36,245 bases of DNA from Actinacidiphila acididurans (GTDB lineage: Bacteria > Actinomycetota > Actinomycetes > Streptomycetales > Streptomycetaceae), in the NCBI RefSeq assembly GCF_016918855.1, contig NZ_JADKYB010000043.1, positions 1 to 36,245 of the forward strand, in the 5' to 3' direction. Within the stretch, counting starts at the first letter, position 1; every line of letters begins with the position of its first letter. A program made the translations under genes and the position numbers. This document shows positions 16,724-24,399 of the stretch, piece by piece. A model generated the notes under the pieces. That model did no database searches and had not been told where the DNA came from. It saw only the letters and a list, made by a program, of their open reading frames with translations.

Positions 16724-17965
16724 TCAGATCACCCCCGCCGTCCGCAGGCCCGCCAGTTCGTCGGCGGCCAGGCCCAGTTCGGTCACGTAGACCTCCTCGT
16801 TGTGCTCGCCGAGCAGTGGCGAGCGGGTGACGGGCACCGAGGAGTCGGACAGCTTCAGCGGGCTGCCCACGGTGACGTACGCGCCGCGCTGCGGGTGCTC
16901 GACCTCGACGACGATGCCGTTGGCCCGCAGGCTGTCGTCCTCGATGATCTCCCTGGTCGACAGGATCGGACCGCAGGGGATGTCGTGCGCGTTCAGCGCC
17001 TGGAGCACCTGCCACTTGGGCAGCGTGCCGGTCCACTCCTCGATCAGCTGGAACATCTTGCCGAGCTTGGGCAGCCGCGCCTCGGGCGTGGCCCAGTCCG
17101 GGTCGGCGGCCAGTTCCGGGCGGCCGATCAGGGTGGTCAGCGGGGCCCAGCCGACCGGTTGCACGATCACGTACACGTAGTCGTTGGGGCCGCCGGGCGC
17201 GCAGCGCACCGCCCAGCCGGGCTGGCCGCCGCCGGAGGCGTTGCCCGACCGCGGCACCTCGTCGCCGAAGTCCTCGTTCGGGTACTCCGCGAGCGGTCCG
17301 TGCGCCAGCCGCTGCTGGTCGCGCAGCTTGACCCGGCACAGGTTGAGCACCGCGTGCTGCATGGCGACGTTGACCCGCTGGCCGCGCCCCGTGCGGGTGC
17401 GCTGGAGCAGCGCCGCCAGCACCGCGGCCACCAGGTGCATCCCGGTGCCCGAGTCGCCTATCTGCGCGCCGGTGGCCAGCGGCGGCCCGTCCTCGAAGCC
17501 GGTGGTGGCCATCGAGCCGCCCATCGCCTGCGCGACCACTTCGTACGCCTTGAAGCGGGTGTACGGGCCCTCGCCGAAGCCCTTGATGGAGGCGTAGACC
17601 AGCGCGGGGTTGATCTCGTGGATGCGCTCCCAGGGAAAGCCCATCCGGTCCACCGCGCCGGGGCCGAAGTTCTCCACCAGCACGTCGGAGCGGCGGATCA
17701 GCTCGGTCAGCAGCTCCTTGCCGCGCTCGGTCTTGGTGTTGAGGGTGATGCTGCGCTTGTTGCCGTTGAGCATCGTGAAGTACAGGCTGTCCGCGTCGGG
17801 CAGGTCGCGCAGCTGCTTACGGGTGATGTCGCCGGTGGGCGCCTCGAGTTTGAGGACGTCGGCGCCCAGCCAGGCGAGGATCTGGGTGGCCGAGGGCCCG
17901 GACTGGACGTGGGTCATGTCGAGGACGCGAATGCCCTCGAGCGCGGTGGCCGCCGTCGGTGCCAT
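16724..17965 (-). CDS. frc: Formyl-CoA:oxalate CoA-transferase (class III, CaiB/BaiF family)
   Basis: This 413-residue protein matches Frc/YfdW along its length. Diagnostic stretches include THVQSGP, DSLYFTMLNGNKRSI, VENFGPGAVDRMGF, the catalytic Asp171 in GDSGTGMH (Asp169 of the Oxalobacter enzyme), KLRDQQRL and the glycine loop GGGQPGW. It moves CoA from formyl-CoA (or succinyl-CoA in some homologues) to oxalate. At the position of Oxalobacter Trp48 it has Gln51 (TRKQLRD), as in E. coli YfdW (from memory). ATG 17965 has a perfect AGGAGG that overlaps the stop codon of the upstream ThDP-lyase gene, so translation is probably coupled. It is the best evidence that the operon handles oxalate. 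Confidence 0.9.
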   Translation of the reverse strand: MAPTAATALEGIRVLDMTHVQSGPSATQILAWLGADVLKLEAPTGDITRKQLRDLPDADSLYFTMLNGNKRSITLNTKTERGKELLTELIRRSDVLVENFGPGAVDRMGFPWERIHEINPALVYASIKGFGEGPYTRFKAYEVVAQAMGGSMATTGFEDGPPLATGAQIGDSGTGMHLVAAVLAALLQRTRTGRGQRVNVAMQHAVLNLCRVKLRDQQRLAHGPLAEYPNEDFGDEVPRSGNASGGGQPGWAVRCAPGGPNDYVYVIVQPVGWAPLTTLIGRPELAADPDWATPEARLPKLGKMFQLIEEWTGTLPKWQVLQALNAHDIPCGPILSTREIIEDDSLRANGIVVEVEHPQRGAYVTVGSPLKLSDSSVPVTRSPLLGEHNEEVYVTELGLAADELAGLRTAGVI

Positions 17966-17977
17966 GGCAGCGCCTCC

Positions 17978-19726
17978 TCACTTGTACATGGTCTGATTCA
18001 TGGTTCCGGGGGCGTACGCGTCCGGGTCGACCCAGACGTTGATCAGCGACGGCTTGCCGGACTCGCGGGCGCGGCGCAGCGCCGGGCCGATGTCGGCCGG
18101 GTCGCGCACCTCCTCGCCGTAACCGCCCAGCATCTGGGCGAACTTGTCGTAGTGCACGTCGCCGAGGGTGTTGCCGACCCGCTCGCGCGCCGGCCCGTAC
18201 TTCTGGGCCTGGCCGTAACGGATCTGGTTCATCGAGGAGTTGTTGCCGACGATGCCGACGAACGGCAGGTCGTAGCGGACCAGGGTCTCGAAGTCCCAGC
18301 CGGTCAGGCTGAAGGCGCCGTCCCCGAACAGGGCGACGACCTCCTTGTCCGGCCGGGCCTGCTTGGCGGCCAGCACGAACGGCACGCCGACGCCGAGGGT
18401 GCCCAGCGGGCCGGGGTCCATCCAGTGGCCGGGCGACTTGGGCTGCACCACCTGCCCGGAGAAGGTGACGATGTCGCCGCCGTCGCCGATGTAGATCGAG
18501 TCCTCGGTGAGGAAGTCGTTGATCTCGCTGACCAGCCGGTAGGGGTGGATGGGGGAGGAGTCGGAGCGCAGTTGCGGCAGCCGCTTCTCCAGCGCCCGGG
18601 CCTCGACCGCGCGCAATTCGTCCAGCCATTCCTTGCGCCGGGCCGCGCCCCCGTTGATCCGCCCCGAGGCCGCCTCGGTGACCGCGGCCAGGATCCGGCC
18701 CGGGTCGCCGACCAGACCGAGGTCGATGTCGCGGTTGCGGCCGACGGTGCGGTAGTCCAGGTCGATCTGCACCACGGTCGCCGCTTGTGACAGCCGCCGC
18801 CCGTACCCCATCCGGAAGTCGAAGGGGGTGCCGACGACGACGATCAGGTCGGCCCCGGCGAACGCGTGCCGGCGCGAGAGCTGGAAGTGGTGCGGGTCGC
18901 CGGGCGGCAGGGTGCCGCGGCCGGCGCCGTTCATGTACGCCGGTACGTTCAGCGACCGCACCAGGGCGACGGCCGCGTCGGTGGCGCGGGTGGTCCACAC
19001 CTGGCTGCCCAGCAGGATCGCCGGCCGCTCGGCGTGCACGAGCAGGTCGGCCAGCTTCTCGACGTCGTCCGGGTCGCCCGCGCCGCGGGTGGAGGCCCGG
19101 TAGTGGCCGACCGCGGGAATCCGGGCGGACTCCAGCGGGACCTTGGCGTCCAGCACGTCCCGCGGGACCTCCAGGAACGACGGCCCCGGAGCGCCGTGGT
19201 AGCACTCGCGGAAGGCCATCGAGACCATGTCGGCCACCCGGCCGGTGTGCGGGACGGTCGCCGCGAACTTGGTGATCGGCGTCATCATGTCCACGTGCGG
19301 CAGGTCCTGAAGCGAGCCCATCTTGTGCTGGCTGAGCGCCCCTTGACCGCCGATCAGCAGCATCGGGCTCTCGGCCCGGAAGGCGTTGGCGACGCCGGTG
19401 ACGGCGTCGGTGGTGCCCGGGCCCGCGGTGACCACGGCCACCCCGGGCCGGCCGGTCAGCCGCGCCCGGCCGTCGGCGGCGTGCGCGGCCACCTGTTCGT
19501 GACGGACGTCGACGACTTGGATGCCCTCGTCGACGCAGCCGTCGTAGATGTCGATGATGTGGCCCCCGCAGAGGGTGTAGATGACGTCGACGCCCTCCGC
19601 CTTCAGGGCCTTGGCGACCAGGTGGCCGCCCGAGATCAGCCCCGGGGAGCCGCCCTGCGCGGCTGGTGAGGCGTCGGCGGTGCCGCTGCTCCGGGTGCCG
19701 GAAGTGCCGGAAGTGCCGTCTGGCAT
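17978..19726 (-). CDS. ThDP-dependent oxalyl-CoA decarboxylase / 2-hydroxyacyl-CoA lyase-like enzyme
   Basis: This 582-residue enzyme has the three-domain acetolactate synthase fold. Glu77 in VRHEQ is the cofactor-activating glutamate, and the ThDP/Mg motif runs from GDG (468-470) to NN (495-496). Next to frc, an oxalyl-CoA decarboxylase (oxalyl-CoA to formyl-CoA + CO2) is expected. However, the canonical Oxc block with Tyr-Glu (GDYEE) is GSLQDLP here, closer to 2-hydroxyacyl-CoA lyases and acetolactate synthases, and the N-terminal block (TLCGGHIIDIYDG) and C-terminal tail (APGTMNQTMYK) also differ from Oxc. I chose ATG 19726, with AAGGGA about 11 bases upstream; ATG 19774 would add 16 residues and start inside the control region. 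The first 28 residues are Gly/Ser/Thr-rich and probably disordered. Acetolactate synthase is unlikely in this context. Confidence 0.75.
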   Translation of the reverse strand: MPDGTSGTSGTRSSGTADASPAAQGGSPGLISGGHLVAKALKAEGVDVIYTLCGGHIIDIYDGCVDEGIQVVDVRHEQVAAHAADGRARLTGRPGVAVVTAGPGTTDAVTGVANAFRAESPMLLIGGQGALSQHKMGSLQDLPHVDMMTPITKFAATVPHTGRVADMVSMAFRECYHGAPGPSFLEVPRDVLDAKVPLESARIPAVGHYRASTRGAGDPDDVEKLADLLVHAERPAILLGSQVWTTRATDAAVALVRSLNVPAYMNGAGRGTLPPGDPHHFQLSRRHAFAGADLIVVVGTPFDFRMGYGRRLSQAATVVQIDLDYRTVGRNRDIDLGLVGDPGRILAAVTEAASGRINGGAARRKEWLDELRAVEARALEKRLPQLRSDSSPIHPYRLVSEINDFLTEDSIYIGDGGDIVTFSGQVVQPKSPGHWMDPGPLGTLGVGVPFVLAAKQARPDKEVVALFGDGAFSLTGWDFETLVRYDLPFVGIVGNNSSMNQIRYGQAQKYGPARERVGNTLGDVHYDKFAQMLGGYGEEVRDPADIGPALRRARESGKPSLINVWVDPDAYAPGTMNQTMYK

Positions 19727-19773
19727 GGGGAGTTCAGTCCCTTCGCTCCAGTAGCTGTACGCGCTTCTGTACA

Positions 19774-19802
19774 TTGCATACAGGACACGAATACTGTATG
19801 CA
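19774..19802. promoter_or_regulatory. Divergent control region: perfect inverted repeat over a sucC promoter
   Basis: TGCATACAG (19775-19783) and CTGTATGCA (19794-19802) form a perfect 9-bp inverted repeat with a 10-bp spacer. On the plus strand a promoter TTGCAT (19774-19779), 17 bp, TATGCA (19797-19802) coincides with the two arms, so a bound repressor would block it. The site lies 48 bp before the ThDP-lyase start on the other strand. ATACTGTATGC (19791-19801) resembles the cores upstream of the GntR and PanE-like genes. Confidence 0.6.
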
Positions 19803-19888
19803 GATGGTTATCCCGCATCAGTAGGCCGATGTCCAGGGGCATGCACCGGATTCCCGTCGAACCCGTTTCACCGGAAGGCGTGTTGACG

Positions 19889-21070
19889 ATGGACCTCTTC
19901 GAGTACCAGGCACATGAACTCTTCGCCCGCCACGCAGTGCCCGTCCCACCGGCCCGAGTTGCCGACGACCCGGCCGCCGCGCGCACCGCCGCCCTCGGGC
20001 TCGGCGGCGCCGCCGTGGTCAAGGCGCAGGTCAAGACCGGCGGCCGGGGCAAGGCCGGCGGCGTACGGATCGCCCGCACCGCCGACGAGGCGCAGCGGCA
20101 CGCCGCCGCGATCCTCGGCACGACCATCAAGGGGCACCGCGTCCACCGGGTACTGCTGGCCCGGCCGGCCGACATCCAGGCCGAGTTCTACGTCTCCTAC
20201 CTGCTGGACCGCGCCAACCGCGGCTTCCTGGCCATGGCCTCGGCCGAGGGCGGCATGGACATCGAGGAGGTGGCCGCCACCCGCCCGCACGCCCTGGCCC
20301 GGATACCGGTCGACGCCGAGGAGGGCGTCACCGAGGCCAAGGCCCGCGAGATCGCCGCGGCCGGCGGGCTGCCGGACGCCACCGTGCCCGTCCTGATGGC
20401 GCTGTGGCGGCTGTTCGCCGCCGAGGACGCCCTGCTGGTCGAGGTCAATCCGCTGGTGCGCACCACCGGCGGCGCGATCCTCGCCCTGGACGGCAAGGTC
20501 ACCCTCGACGACAACGCGGCCTTCCTGCACCCCGGGCACGCACAGTACGCCGCGCCCGGCACCGGCACCGGCACCGGCGCGGGGGCTGACGCGCTGGAGA
20601 CCGCCGCCCGCGCCAAGGGCCTGAACTACGTGAAGCTGGACGGCAGCGTGGGCGTGATCGGCAACGGCGCGGGCCTGGTGATGTCCACTCTGGACGTGGT
20701 CGCCCGGTGCGGCGCGGCCCCCGCGAACTTCCTCGACATCGGCGGCGGCGCCTCGGCCCAGGTGATGGCCGACGGCCTGGAGATCGTCCTCGGCGACCGC
20801 GATGTCCGCTCGGTGTTCGTCAACGTCTTCGGCGGCATCACCGCCTGCGACGCGGTGGCCGACGGCATCGTACGGGCCCTGGAGCTGCTGAAGTCCAAGG
20901 GCGAGGAGGTCAGCAAGCCGCTGGTCGTCCGCCTCGACGGCAACAACGCCGAAGCCGGCCGGGCGATCCTCGACCGGGCGGCCCACCCGCTGGTCACCCG
21001 GCTCGACACCATGGACGGCGCCGCCGCGCGCGCCGCCGAACTGGCCACCACCGTGAGCGGAGGGCACTGA
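19889..21070 (+). CDS. sucC: Succinyl-CoA ligase [ADP-forming] beta subunit, probable second copy
   Basis: This 393-residue ATP-grasp protein has the SucC start (MDLFEYQAHELFARH), the KAQVKTGGRGKAGGV nucleotide-binding region, LVEVNPLV, and the C-terminal ligase domain (FLDIGGGAS, NVFGGITACD, VVRLDGNNAE). With SucD it interconverts succinate, CoA and ATP with succinyl-CoA, ADP and phosphate. ATG 19889 has GGAAGG ten bases upstream and matches family starts; ATG 19829 would add 20 atypical residues. A Gly-Thr stretch encoded by ACCGGC hexamers (20561-20578) sits at a domain boundary. No other TCA-cycle genes are present, and it diverges from an oxalate operon, so it may be a specialised paralogue. 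Malate or oxalate as acid substrate is a possibility I cannot exclude. Confidence 0.88.
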   Translation: MDLFEYQAHELFARHAVPVPPARVADDPAAARTAALGLGGAAVVKAQVKTGGRGKAGGVRIARTADEAQRHAAAILGTTIKGHRVHRVLLARPADIQAEFYVSYLLDRANRGFLAMASAEGGMDIEEVAATRPHALARIPVDAEEGVTEAKAREIAAAGGLPDATVPVLMALWRLFAAEDALLVEVNPLVRTTGGAILALDGKVTLDDNAAFLHPGHAQYAAPGTGTGTGAGADALETAARAKGLNYVKLDGSVGVIGNGAGLVMSTLDVVARCGAAPANFLDIGGGASAQVMADGLEIVLGDRDVRSVFVNVFGGITACDAVADGIVRALELLKSKGEEVSKPLVVRLDGNNAEAGRAILDRAAHPLVTRLDTMDGAAARAAELATTVSGGH

Positions 21071-21071
21071 C

Positions 21072-21983
21072 ATGTCGATCTTCCTCAACCGGGACAGCCG
21101 CATCCTCGTCCAGGGCATGACCGGCACCGAGGGCATGAAGCACACCCGCCGCATGCTCGCCGCCGGCGCCGCCGTGGTCGCCGGCGTCAACCCGCGCAAG
21201 GCGGGCACGGTCGTCTCCTTCCCCGGCGCCGAGGTGCCCGTCCACGGCGGTGTCAAGGAGGCCGTGGCCGCCACCGGCGCCGACGTCAGCGTCGTCTTCG
21301 TGCCGCCGGCTTTCGTCAAGGACGCGGTGGAGGAGGCCGTGGCCGCGGGTGTGCCCCTGGTCGTGGTCATCACCGAGGGCGTGCCCGTCCACGACACCGT
21401 CGCCTTCCGCGCCCGCGCCGAGGCGGCCGGCGTCCGCATCGTCGGCCCGAACTGTCCGGGCCTGATCAGCCCCGGACAGTCGAACGCGGGCATCATCCCG
21501 GCCGACATCACCTCGGCCGGCCGCATCGGCCTGGTCTCGAAGTCCGGCACCCTCACGTACCAGCTCATGTATGAGCTGCGGGACATCGGCTTCTCCACCG
21601 CCGTGGGCATCGGCGGTGACCCGGTGATCGGGACCACGCACATCGACGCGCTGGCGGCATTCGAGGCCGACCCCGACACCGACCTGATCGTGATGATCGG
21701 CGAGATCGGCGGCGACGCCGAGGAGCGGGCCGCGGCCTTCATCGCGGAGAACGTCACGAAGCCGGTCGTCGGCTACGTGGCGGGCTTCACCGCGCCCGAG
21801 GGCAAGACCATGGGCCACGCCGGCGCCATCGTCTCCGGCTCTCCCCCTGGCTTCGCCGGAGGTGCCCCCACCGGCACCGCCCAGGCCAAGAAGGAGGCAC
21901 TGGAGGCCGCGGGCGTCCGGGTCGGCCGCACCCCGTCGGAGACGGCCCGCCTGGCTCGGGAGCGCCTGGCCCTGCCGCGTTGA
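21072..21983 (+). CDS. sucD: Succinyl-CoA ligase alpha subunit with a 9-residue insertion
   Basis: This 303-residue subunit binds CoA and carries the phosphohistidine. GMTGTEGMKH lies in the N-terminal CoA-binding domain and His249 in GHAGAIVSG is the predicted phosphorylated residue. ATG 21072 begins one base after the sucC stop, so the subunits are co-translated. Just after the phosphohistidine loop, residues 258-266 (PPGFAGGAP) interrupt what is normally SGSSGTAQAKKEALEA. The DNA encoding them (21841-21869) matches a GC-rich palindromic repeat found elsewhere in the window. The reading frame is kept, so the protein may still function. Active-site geometry near the loop could be affected. 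Confidence 0.9.
   Translation: MSIFLNRDSRILVQGMTGTEGMKHTRRMLAAGAAVVAGVNPRKAGTVVSFPGAEVPVHGGVKEAVAATGADVSVVFVPPAFVKDAVEEAVAAGVPLVVVITEGVPVHDTVAFRARAEAAGVRIVGPNCPGLISPGQSNAGIIPADITSAGRIGLVSKSGTLTYQLMYELRDIGFSTAVGIGGDPVIGTTHIDALAAFEADPDTDLIVMIGEIGGDAEERAAAFIAENVTKPVVGYVAGFTAPEGKTMGHAGAIVSGSPPGFAGGAPTGTAQAKKEALEAAGVRVGRTPSETARLARERLALPR
21841..21869 (-). repeat. GC-rich palindromic repeat inside sucD
   Basis: This 29-bp stretch matches the complement of the intergenic element at 32744-32774: both have CTCCCCC, then GCTTCGCC, then GGT or GGTA before CCCCC, with two bases missing here. It adds nine codons to sucD in frame. Confidence 0.7.
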
Positions 21984-21990
21984 CCGACGC

Positions 21991-22024
21991 TGCCCGCCGG
22001 GACCGCACGCCGTCCCGGCGGGCA
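21991..22024. terminator. Bidirectional terminator between sucD and the GH3 gene
   Basis: TGCCCGCCGGGAC (21991-22003) and its perfect complement (22012-22024) form a 13-bp stem with an 8-base loop, between two convergent genes. Confidence 0.8.
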
Positions 22025-22032
22025 CCGGCGGA

Positions 22033-23898
22033 TCAGTACGGCGTGATCCCGTAACCGAGCGGGAAGAGCGGGGTCTTGCCGTCCCCGCTGTTGATCGGCT
22101 CGTCGGTCACCGCCTTCGGCCAGCTCACCGGCAGCTTTCCGGTGAAGCCCGCGCCGAAGAGCACGTCGGTGATGCCCTCGCCCTCGGTCCCCGGCAGCCA
22201 GGCGGCGACGAACGCCTGCGCCTTGGGGAGCTGGTCGCCGATGATCACCGGTCGGCCCGAGTAGAGGATCGCGATGCAGGTCTTCACCCGCGAGCAGATG
22301 TCGCCGAGCTGGCTGGAGTTGTCGCTGCCGAAGGCGAGGGTGGACGAGTCGCCCTGCCCCTCGGCGTACGGCGTCTCGCCGCCGACCCAGATGCCGACGT
22401 CCGCGGAGTAGCGGCCCTTGGTGCGGGTGCCGACGTTCTGGACGGTGATGCCCGTTCCCGCGGTCGCCTGCTGCAACGCCTGCCAGAACGTGGTGCCCGT
22501 GGTGTGCGTGCCGCTGGACCCCTGCCAGGAGATAGACCAGCCGCCGGTCTGGTTGCCCAGGTCGTCCGCGGACTTGCCGCCCACCACGATCGAGTAGCTG
22601 CCGGTCCTCGGCAGCGGCAGGGCGCCGCCGTCGTTCTTCAGCAGGGTCAGCGATTCGCGCACCGCCTGCCGGGCCACGTCCCGGTGGGCGGCGGAGCCGA
22701 CCTGGGCGGTGTAACTGCGGTCGCTGTACGGGTGGTCGAACAGACCCAGCGCGAACTTGGCGTCGAGGATGCGTGTGACGGCGTCGTCGACCCGGGAGAG
22801 CGGGATGGCGCCGCTGTTCACCCCGTTCACGATCGCGTTGATGGTGCCGACGTAGTCGTCCGGCACCATGATCATGTCCAGGCCGGCGTTCACCGCGTCC
22901 GCCACCTGGGCCGGGTAGGTGCTGTCCGGGAGTTGCTTGACGCCGGCCCAGTCGCTGACGACGAAGCCCTTGAAGCCCAGTTCGCCCTTGAGCACGTCGG
23001 TGATCAGGTACTTGTCGCCGTGCATCTTCTGCCCGTTCCAACTGCTGTACGACACCATCACCGAGCCCACCCCGGCGCTGATCGCCGACTGGTACGGCGG
23101 CAGATGGACGGCCCGCAGGTCCGCCTCGCTCAGCCGGGTGTCGCCCTGGTCGATCAGGTAGCCGCTGCTGCCGGTGCCGTAGGTGGTGCCGCCGTCGCCC
23201 AGGTAGTGCTTCGCGGTGGCCAGTACCGAGGTCGGCCCCGGCGAGCTGCCCTGGAAACCCTGGACGGCGGCTGCCGCCAGCGGCGAGACCACGGACGGGT
23301 CCTCACCGTAGCTCTCGTACGTCCGGCCCCAGCGGTCGTCGCGGACCACGCACACGCACGGCGCGAACGACCAGCGGATACCCGTGCCCAGCACCTCCTG
23401 CCGCGTGATGTCCTCCACGCGCTGGACCAGGCCGGCGTCCCGGCTCGCCCCCATCCCGATGTGGTGCGGGAACAAGGTGGCGCCTTGCACGTTGTTGTTG
23501 CCGTGCACGGCGTCCACGCCGTACAGCAGCGGAATGCCCAGCCGGCTCCCCAGCGCGTAGCTCTGGAAGCCGTCCACCATGTCGGCCCACTGCGTGGCGG
23601 TCCCGCCCGCGCCGCTGGGGCCGCCGCCCCCGCCGCCGAGCACCGAGCCGAGGCCGTAGGTGGCGATGTCCTGCTTGTTGGTGAGGTAGGTGTTGGCCAC
23701 TTGGGTCATCTGGCCGGCCTTCTCGGCCAGCGTCATCTTCGACAGGCAGTCGGTGGTGGACACGCAGCCCGTGGCGGCCCGAGCCGCCGGCGCGCCGCGG
23801 GTGGTGGTGACCAGGAGCGGCAGGAGGAGCAGGAGCGCACCGAGCAGGACGGTGCGGCCGCGCCTGCGGCGGGTGAAGTGCTGTGCGTACGTCAACAC
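22033..23898 (-). CDS. Secreted GH3 family beta-glucosidase / exo-beta-glucanase
   Basis: This 621-residue protein starts at GTG 23898, with GGAG 8 bases upstream. The start is followed by a basic stretch (FTRRRRGR), a strong hydrophobic core and APAARA-AT, a clear signal peptide. The GH3 N-terminal barrel has KHYLGDGG and the nucleophile Asp316 in FVVSDWAG. In the second domain, PYAEGQGD with Glu513 fits the acid/base of barley-type exo-glucanases. There is no fibronectin-like C-terminal domain, so it resembles two-domain exo-1,3/1,4-beta-glucanases more than classical three-domain beta-glucosidases. It should release glucose from beta-glucan or cello-oligosaccharide ends outside the cell. 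Longer in-frame starts (for example ATG 23997) lack a ribosome binding site. Confidence 0.88.
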   Translation of the reverse strand: MLTYAQHFTRRRRGRTVLLGALLLLLPLLVTTTRGAPAARAATGCVSTTDCLSKMTLAEKAGQMTQVANTYLTNKQDIATYGLGSVLGGGGGGPSGAGGTATQWADMVDGFQSYALGSRLGIPLLYGVDAVHGNNNVQGATLFPHHIGMGASRDAGLVQRVEDITRQEVLGTGIRWSFAPCVCVVRDDRWGRTYESYGEDPSVVSPLAAAAVQGFQGSSPGPTSVLATAKHYLGDGGTTYGTGSSGYLIDQGDTRLSEADLRAVHLPPYQSAISAGVGSVMVSYSSWNGQKMHGDKYLITDVLKGELGFKGFVVSDWAGVKQLPDSTYPAQVADAVNAGLDMIMVPDDYVGTINAIVNGVNSGAIPLSRVDDAVTRILDAKFALGLFDHPYSDRSYTAQVGSAAHRDVARQAVRESLTLLKNDGGALPLPRTGSYSIVVGGKSADDLGNQTGGWSISWQGSSGTHTTGTTFWQALQQATAGTGITVQNVGTRTKGRYSADVGIWVGGETPYAEGQGDSSTLAFGSDNSSQLGDICSRVKTCIAILYSGRPVIIGDQLPKAQAFVAAWLPGTEGEGITDVLFGAGFTGKLPVSWPKAVTDEPINSGDGKTPLFPLGYGITPY

Positions 23899-24399
23899 CA
23901 GAGGGACTCCGTTCCGGGACGGCTTCGTCGGCGTTCTCGGACGGCACGGGGGAAGCGGTCGTGCCGGGTGCTGGTACGGAGGGTGGCGCGAGGGCATGGG
24001 CACGTCAATAGAAAACAGGCACGTCCGGCCGACCCGTCCCCCCACGGGCAGGCCGGCCGGACGGCCCGGCCGCCGGAACCGGCAGCCCGGCGACCGGAGA
24101 ACGGCGGTGGCGGCGGCCGCGCAGCCGCGCCTCCGGCCGGGGCGCCGGTCAGGGTGCGGCGCCCGGCCGGTCCACCGCCGGTCCGGACGACCGCCGGCCC
24201 AGGATGCCGGCGGTCGGTCGACCACGCGCCCCCACGGCACATGGTCGGCCGGTTGCCCGGCGGCCGGTGAGGCCGCCGGACGGTCGTGACGGCCGCCGGA
24301 TCCGGGTGCCGGCGGCCGGGTCCGCGGCGGTCGTGGGGACCGCCGAGGACCGGGTCAAGAGGGCTCGACTCGAGCCGGGTCGGGCCGTGCGGGCCTGGC
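23899..24399. other. Non-coding gap upstream of the GH3 gene and downstream of the oxidoreductase operon
   Basis: About 500 bases without a credible gene. The only AT-rich spot (24003-24020) includes, on the minus strand, TTGACG (24003-24008), a possible -35 for the GH3 gene, but no good -10 follows. The rest is very GC-rich, with repeated GGCCGCCGG/CCGGCGGCC blocks. Open frames through it have no family resemblance and no ribosome binding sites. Confidence 0.6.
24257..24317 (-). terminator. Tandem hairpins downstream of the oxidoreductase/isomerase operon
   Basis: CCGGCGGCC (24257-24265) pairs with GGCCGCCGG (24271-24279), and GGCCGCCGG (24291-24299) pairs with CCGGCGGCC (24309-24317). Two 9-bp stems thus lie about 80-140 bases past the operon's last stop (24400). 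Confidence 0.55.

Noticed and set aside
17978..19726. Annotation as acetolactate synthase (ilvB/ilvG)
   Set aside because: The fold is shared, but no ilvN or other branched-chain amino acid gene is near, and it is coupled to frc in an oxalate-type operon.
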